Source: Fibrobacter sp. UWR3
GTDB lineage: Bacteria > Fibrobacterota > Fibrobacteria > Fibrobacterales > Fibrobacteraceae
Direction of reading: 5' to 3'
DNA length: 64,000 nucleotides
Assembly (NCBI RefSeq): GCF_900143055.1
Contig: NZ_FRCW01000006.1
Coordinates: 124,001-188,000, forward strand
The translations under genes were made by a program, and so were the position numbers. Every line of letters starts with the position of its first letter. Position 1 is the stretch's first letter. The notes beneath the pieces were generated by a model, which saw only the letters and a program-made list of their open reading frames with translations, ran no database searches and was not told the origin of the DNA. This document shows positions 59,713 through 64,000 of this stretch, piece after piece.

Positions 59713-60957
59713 TTACTTTATCTGAACCTTCTGCACGGAGCGTTCGGAACCGACCTGCACGGAGAGCATGTAGCTGCCCTGCGGGAGCCTTGCGGTATCG
59801 AACCCGAGCGAACCGCCTGCAAAGCTGTCACTGAAGTCGAGGACGGCCTTGCCCTGCATGCTGAACACCTTAGCGACAATCGGACTCTTTTCCATCGCGA
59901 CCGGGATTGTTACCTTGCCCGCATTCACGACAGCCTTGCCGATAAAGCGCGACTGGGCCTGCGGCACATCGATTGCCGTAGGATCGATCGTACCGATATA
60001 AGAAGAGGAGTACGACGGCCAGCCGTGATGGCGGCTAGAGCTGGACGATTCCACTACAGCCTCGCTCGAGGAACTCTCAACGACAGCTTCACTACTGCTT
60101 GATTCGGCTGCAGTCCCGACAGGCTTGACCTTGTCGCCCAGCACCTCGATCATCTTTTCGGCATAGCGCTTGCCGAAGTCGCGGTATTCCTGTGCGGTAA
60201 AGTGCACGTTCTGACCATCGCCCAGAGCCTGGTTGAAACCTTCGGAAGAGACTACGTAGAAGTTCTTGGACTGCTGCGGGAGCTTCGCGATGTTTTGGTT
60301 CGCACCGGCACTGCTACCGCTGCGCAAGACCTCACCCGCGAGGAACGGGATATCGTTACCGAGCCCCAGATCCTTGACGATGTTGTCGTAGACGCCTTTG
60401 ACCTTGGAGGGCCACTGGCCGTCTCCGGCATCCGTTTCGCCCTGGTGGAAAATGATACCCTTGATAACGCCTTCTTCCTGGGCCTTCTTGGCCATCTCGA
60501 TCAAGCGTCCGTAGGGGTTTCCTCCATATTCGTTAATGCGCTGGGTCATCCAGCTCTGCTGACTCTGGGCGTAGCTTGCGTATTGATCCTTGTCGAATAG
60601 CTTGATGCTGCATCCGGCGACAGCCACCACGATGACCCCCACCTTGATCTGGGGGTCCGTCTTTTCGACCATGGTACGACCAAAATAGTCCGTGGGGCCG
60701 AGTTTTGCACCCTGACAGTGCGCAAGCGGAGGCACGGCAGTAGACCATTTGCCCTTGGTCTTGCCCGAGCAGGAACCGTTATTGGCGGCCCAGAGAACCT
60801 GGAAACGTTCGTCGACAGTCTTATCCTGCTGCCCGACATCGCCCTGACCTTCCATGTTGGACTGGCCAAACGCGAGATAGATGTGGAAGTTCGGGTCCGG
60901 AGCAGCGTATACAGCCGTAGCGGCGCACGCTGCGAGCGCCAAAGTCTTAAGATTCAT
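59713..60957 (-). CDS. CE6-type carbohydrate esterase (acetyl xylan esterase-like)
   Basis: A 414-residue secreted protein: signal peptide (cut near VYAAPDP), a SASA/CE6 esterase domain with the SGNH serine in IYLAFGQSNMEGQGD, then VIVVAVAGCSI and the block GIIFHQGETDA plus a C-terminal DGQNVHFTAQEYRDFG (His), a Ser-rich linker (SSSSEAVVESSSSS), and a C-terminal domain (FIGKAVVNAGKVTIPV ... SMQGKAVLDF ... LPQGSYMLSVQVG) resembling T9SS sorting domains. CE6 esterases deacetylate xylan; the family is known in F. succinogenes. ATG 60957 follows GGAG by 7 nt. Confidence 0.85.
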   Translation of the reverse strand: MNLKTLALAACAATAVYAAPDPNFHIYLAFGQSNMEGQGDVGQQDKTVDERFQVLWAANNGSCSGKTKGKWSTAVPPLAHCQGAKLGPTDYFGRTMVEKTDPQIKVGVIVVAVAGCSIKLFDKDQYASYAQSQQSWMTQRINEYGGNPYGRLIEMAKKAQEEGVIKGIIFHQGETDAGDGQWPSKVKGVYDNIVKDLGLGNDIPFLAGEVLRSGSSAGANQNIAKLPQQSKNFYVVSSEGFNQALGDGQNVHFTAQEYRDFGKRYAEKMIEVLGDKVKPVGTAAESSSSEAVVESSSSEAVVESSSSSRHHGWPSYSSSYIGTIDPTAIDVPQAQSRFIGKAVVNAGKVTIPVAMEKSPIVAKVFSMQGKAVLDFSDSFAGGSLGFDTARLPQGSYMLSVQVGSERSVQKVQIK

Positions 60958-61134
60958 TTTTTTACTCCATAAACAACATAGGCCCATAACCCAAGCCTAC
61001 AGGAGTTAAAATAAATACAAATCGGGGCCACTTGACGCCAAAACAGCAAATTCCGTTGTATAAAAGAGCAACACTAGTCCCATTTTGCCCCAAAATTTAT
61101 ATATATTCCTAAAAAACATTCCCGGAGGAATACT

Positions 61135-61641
61135 ATGAAGAAAATTTTCCTGACAGCCATCGCCGCAGCGAGCCTCTGCTTCCTTTCTGCCTGTAGCGAT
61201 GACGAAAGCGAACCGACCCTTGAAGAACTCTGCGCCGCAGGCCTGAACGAGGACTGCCTCGTAGGCACCTGGAACCTGAACGGCATCGAAACCATGGACG
61301 GCTCCCAGGTATGGCACAATTACGGGACAGCACCGAGCACGCTCGTCATTACCGACGACGGCAAGTTTGAATTCACGTTCACCACGAGCAACGTTTCTGA
61401 AATGGCATCAAGCGGATGTGGCGGAACCAAGACCTACGGCAGTTGGGAAATCCTCGGCGCAAGCCTCAAGATCAAAATCGGGCGTTCCGATTGCCTGATT
61501 ACGGGACAATCCTACACGCTTACACCGACCCTCAGCGTAACCAACCTCAACTTGAACAAGGTTGTGTTCCACGAGAACGACATGACGGACGCACTCACGA
61601 AGGCGAACTCTACCGAGAACTTCGTCCGCGTGATGCAGTAA
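61135..61641 (+). CDS. small lipocalin-like lipoprotein
   Basis: A 168-residue lipoprotein: signal peptide to LSAC, then SDDESEP, followed by a domain with the pattern LVGTWNLNGIETMDGS, STLVITDDGKFEFTF, GGTKTYGSWEILGASLKI, which is the layout of lipocalin-like beta-barrel lipoproteins. No enzyme motif. GGAGG 6-10 nt before the ATG supports the start. TATATT at 61102-61107 may be its -10. A terminator follows. Confidence 0.75.
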   Translation: MKKIFLTAIAAASLCFLSACSDDESEPTLEELCAAGLNEDCLVGTWNLNGIETMDGSQVWHNYGTAPSTLVITDDGKFEFTFTTSNVSEMASSGCGGTKTYGSWEILGASLKIKIGRSDCLITGQSYTLTPTLSVTNLNLNKVVFHENDMTDALTKANSTENFVRVMQ

Positions 61642-61666
61642 TAAGGAAACTGATATTACCAGGAGA

Positions 61667-61690
61667 GTCCCGCTTGCGGCGGGACTTTTC
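61667..61690 (+). terminator. terminator of the lipocalin-like lipoprotein
   Basis: GTCCCGC-TTGCG-GCGGGAC followed by TTTTCG. It lies in the 50-bp gap between convergent genes. Confidence 0.75.
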
Positions 61691-61692
61691 GT

Positions 61693-63681
61693 TTATGGCT
61701 GGTTCCAGCGCTGCTCCTCGTACTCGTGGAGGAACTGAATCGCAGACTGCAGGCGTGCCTGCATCTTTCGGGATACGCGCGAATCCTCTTCGCCCGCAGG
61801 CATCTCGCTTTCGCAGCGGGCAAGGAACGCCCCGACAGTCTCGCCGGGATGGCGAACAAGCCCGATTCTTGCAAGCGACTTTTCCGCAGCCTCGAGCCCT
61901 TTAACCCAGTGCTGTACGGACTGCGCGTAACCCGCATTCGACTTGCGGCGACGGAGCACCCGCACGAACCTGAACGAAATGACCGCAAGTACGATGCATC
62001 CAAGAACAACATAGAGGGCTGCCATCGAAAGAATATTCTGCACGGCATCCTGCCAGGAATTCAGGGCAAGTCTCCATTCCCCATCGCGCAACACGTGGAA
62101 AACGCGGGCCGTCCGCGCCCGGACCCATTCAAACTTCATGTCAAGCCAGGAGGGGCGTTCCATCTTTACTACAAAAAGCGGCGGCGTCGGGTCGAAGGGA
62201 ATCCACCTACCGTCGAACAGTTCTACCCATGCGTGCGAAGAATTGCGGCGGAACAGTGCGTAAGGGCGTCCCGGCTCGACTTCCGGGCGGGCAAAACCCG
62301 TCACGTAACGTGCAGGGATACCCGCACGACGCAGCAGCAATACAGACAACGTTGCATAATACTCGCAATAGCCCGAGCGGGTCGCCCAGAAGACTCTAAG
62401 CGGGTCGGAATGCGGGGCAATTTTGCCTTCGGCGACGGCCCTAGATTCGTCGACCTTCAAGGAATACGCAAAATGGTTCAGGAAATAGGAACGGATAGCG
62501 TCGGAATAGGCTACCGACTTCAAAAGACCCGGATACTCGGCAAGCGTATCGAGCCCCATTTCCATCGCAACCGTATCAAGGAAGCCTGCGAGGGGAGCAA
62601 AGACCTGCAGGTAGGCGCTATCGGGCACATCTCCATAACCGCTATGTGTGGAATTAGGGTCGGCGGAATCCGTCGGCATATAGTAGAACCAGTCTCCCCG
62701 CCGGGTTTCGCCCTGCTTGAATATGTTCGGCCTGAAATATTCCACGGAATCCGCATTCTTCGCGGCAACAGCAACGGCATGGTAAGGGGCGAAAATAAAC
62801 CCGAAATTGTCGAGCGAGGATTGCACCCACACCGGGCGTGTGCTATCGGCAGACGACACGGAATCGCGGGTTTCGAACACGGCGTAATCCACCTTGTAGC
62901 GCGAAGCGTAGAGCATGCGGTCGTGGTGTGCCGGAAGTTTCCAGATGCCACCCACGTATTTTTCGTACACGGCTGCGCGCATATACTTCGGAGCGAGAGT
63001 ATCCCACACGCGCAATACGACCTCGCGGTTGTACTTGCCCGCAAAGTTGGATTCGAACGACCCGAGCTTTACCACAGGGTCAAAACCCATCAGGTGGCGC
63101 TTGGCGTAGTAGTCCGCCATCCTTTCGGCACGGTTATGCCCGTGCGACTGCCAGTATTTTAGCCCCCCGAAAGATATTGCCGAGAGCCCCAGGAACAATA
63201 GCAAGAACAGCGCGTGCTTCCACCACTTGACTCCAGGACGTGCATAGGCATGCAGCAGGAGCAACAACGCAAAGACATTAAGCAGGACTCCATAGCGCGA
63301 CGCCTGAAAACAACTGAGCAGCAAGACGGCAACACCGTTGAACAGCACGAAAACATCGTAACCGCCATTCCCGAGACTGCGTTTCTGCAAATACGCGAGC
63401 GAAAGCAGGTAGTAAGCGGGGATGAACACGAGCCACGGAGACATCCCGTATTCCATCTCGGGGCTAAGCACCCACCAGATGGCAAAGGGAACAATTAACC
63501 CGTAGGCGACAGACTTGCGGTAAACAGGAACGCGCAACGCATCGTAGCGAAAAAGGAGAACGATAAAAGCTGCGACAAAGATAATGCCAAGCCAGGGCAA
63601 GTCGGAAGATAAGCCCAGGTTCAGCGAAGCTGCGCAAAGGAGGATTGTCTTCGCCTTTTCGCGGAGGGAGAACCTTCTCAT
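61693..63681 (-). CDS. transglutaminase-like membrane protein (TgpA type)
   Basis: A 662-residue protein. The N-terminal half has several membrane spans (about 7-180, DUF3488-like); the extracytoplasmic transglutaminase core (about 420-510) carries WATRSGYCEYYATLSVLLLRRAGIPARYVTGF, then NSSHAWVELFDGRWIPFDPTPP, giving the Cys-His-Asp triad. A final span (AALYVVLGCIVLAVISFRF) and a cytoplasmic tail follow. Its start overlaps the upstream gene (ATGA), matching the frequent DUF58-TgpA pairing. ATG 63681 has GGAGG 7 nt upstream. Substrate unknown. Confidence 0.88.
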   Translation of the reverse strand: MRRFSLREKAKTILLCAASLNLGLSSDLPWLGIIFVAAFIVLLFRYDALRVPVYRKSVAYGLIVPFAIWWVLSPEMEYGMSPWLVFIPAYYLLSLAYLQKRSLGNGGYDVFVLFNGVAVLLLSCFQASRYGVLLNVFALLLLLHAYARPGVKWWKHALFLLLFLGLSAISFGGLKYWQSHGHNRAERMADYYAKRHLMGFDPVVKLGSFESNFAGKYNREVVLRVWDTLAPKYMRAAVYEKYVGGIWKLPAHHDRMLYASRYKVDYAVFETRDSVSSADSTRPVWVQSSLDNFGFIFAPYHAVAVAAKNADSVEYFRPNIFKQGETRRGDWFYYMPTDSADPNSTHSGYGDVPDSAYLQVFAPLAGFLDTVAMEMGLDTLAEYPGLLKSVAYSDAIRSYFLNHFAYSLKVDESRAVAEGKIAPHSDPLRVFWATRSGYCEYYATLSVLLLRRAGIPARYVTGFARPEVEPGRPYALFRRNSSHAWVELFDGRWIPFDPTPPLFVVKMERPSWLDMKFEWVRARTARVFHVLRDGEWRLALNSWQDAVQNILSMAALYVVLGCIVLAVISFRFVRVLRRRKSNAGYAQSVQHWVKGLEAAEKSLARIGLVRHPGETVGAFLARCESEMPAGEEDSRVSRKMQARLQSAIQFLHEYEEQRWNQP

Positions 63682-64000
63682 AGGGAGACCTCCCCCGCAT
63701 CCAGGTTTTCTGCGGGAACCAACAAGGTGTCGTCGCGCGGTTCGGCCGGCTTGTCGCAAACCACGACCTGCTTGCTCACAAGCGGGTCGGCAGCCGCAAA
63801 GAGCCCCACGCGGAGCACGGGCCCCATCGGGCGCGCGGCGGGCGACCAGAGTTCCGGCTCGCGGGCATTTTTTTCGCGTGCATTTTTTTCGCGCGCATGT
63901 TTATCGCGAGCATCTCCACGCGAATAGATTTCCGCGCGGGGTATGCGCGCAAGCGTTTCGAGCAGCGCGCTTTCCGCGTGCGTGCCCGCAATCGAAATTT
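63678..64000 (-). CDS. 3' end of a DUF58-like gene (5' end outside window)
   Basis: The visible 106 residues read ISIAGTHAESALLETLARIP ... AADPLVSKQVVVCDKPAEPRDDTLL and overlap the transglutaminase start by 4 nt. The position just upstream of TgpA, and the ETLARIP ending, fit a DUF58 protein of the MoxR-DUF58-TgpA cluster, but the domain body is not visible, so this is inferred from context. It includes a 15-bp tandem repeat encoding AREKN. Confidence 0.55.
   Translation of the reverse strand, partial: ISIAGTHAESALLETLARIPRAEIYSRGDARDKHAREKNAREKNAREPELWSPAARPMGPVLRVGLFAAADPLVSKQVVVCDKPAEPRDDTLLVPAENLDAGEVSL
63864..63920. repeat. 15-bp tandem repeat in the DUF58-like gene
   Basis: About four copies of GCATTTTTTTCGCGT-type units, encoding (A)RDKH-AREKN-AREKN-ARE. 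The period keeps frame. Confidence 0.65.

Overview
The window looks like a chromosomal segment of a Fibrobacter species (phylum Fibrobacterota). The evidence is the repeated FISUMP domains (TIGR02145, 'Fibrobacter succinogenes major paralogous domain'), a TIGR02147-family gene (the second large Fibrobacter paralogous family), many lipoproteins with poly-serine linkers and a C-G/S-D-D start to the mature protein, and a CE6-type carbohydrate esterase with a Ser-rich linker. Genes are dense on both strands. No gene-free stretch exceeds about 260 bp, and I saw no tRNA, rRNA, insertion sequence, prophage or CRISPR array.

Layout. 1-6.8 kb: two multi-domain FISUMP lipoproteins flank a small membrane protein, gatA and an alkyltransferase gene. 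6.8-11.1 kb: a PurO-like gene, then a TIGR02147 gene overlapping two lipoproteins that share a Cys-containing domain, then a small envelope protein coupled to gatB. 12.7-21.8 kb: envelope proteins, a PIN-domain gene, a porin-like protein, the paired TIGR03915/TIGR03916-type genes, rlmH, and a metallophosphoesterase diverging from a SlyD-like isomerase across only 28 bp. 21.8-25.8 kb: a candidate structured RNA, a glycosyltransferase, an aminotransferase, a FISUMP lipoprotein and a small tail-anchored protein. 25.9-29.6 kb: leuA with what reads as a complete leucine attenuator (leader peptide, antiterminator, terminator), an orphan antitoxin-like gene, OmpA and a DUF4398-like lipoprotein. 29.7-37.7 kb: xseA, folC with an internal 18-bp repeat, endonuclease I, pilT, a 915-residue acidic TPR protein and a Trm112-like protein. 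37.7-47.1 kb: one long minus-strand run, ribE-ribBA-ribH-nusB followed by a DUF2723 membrane protein and three GT2 glycosyltransferases, which may serve polyprenyl-phosphate-linked (possibly protein O-) glycosylation. 47.3-57.7 kb: an HrpA-type helicase carrying several in-frame repeat insertions, a zinc-ribbon protein, dTDP-4-dehydrorhamnose reductase, a HAD phosphatase, another FISUMP lipoprotein, a membrane pyrophosphatase and a membrane protein. 57.8-64 kb: a histidine-phosphatase lipoprotein, trmO, the CE6-like esterase, a small lipoprotein, and a transglutaminase/DUF58-like pair running off the end.

Three themes cut across the genes. First, several families of short palindromic or tandem repeats occur between genes and also in frame inside genes (helicase, folC, a FISUMP signal peptide, the N-terminus next to gatB). 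Second, many genes have a TATATT -10-like box 6-11 nt before the ATG and no Shine-Dalgarno sequence, which suggests leaderless transcripts. Third, eight lipoproteins share an acidic C-[GS]-[DS]-[DE] start after the lipobox cysteine, which may be a surface-export signal. All functional calls rest on reading motifs by eye; no database search was run.
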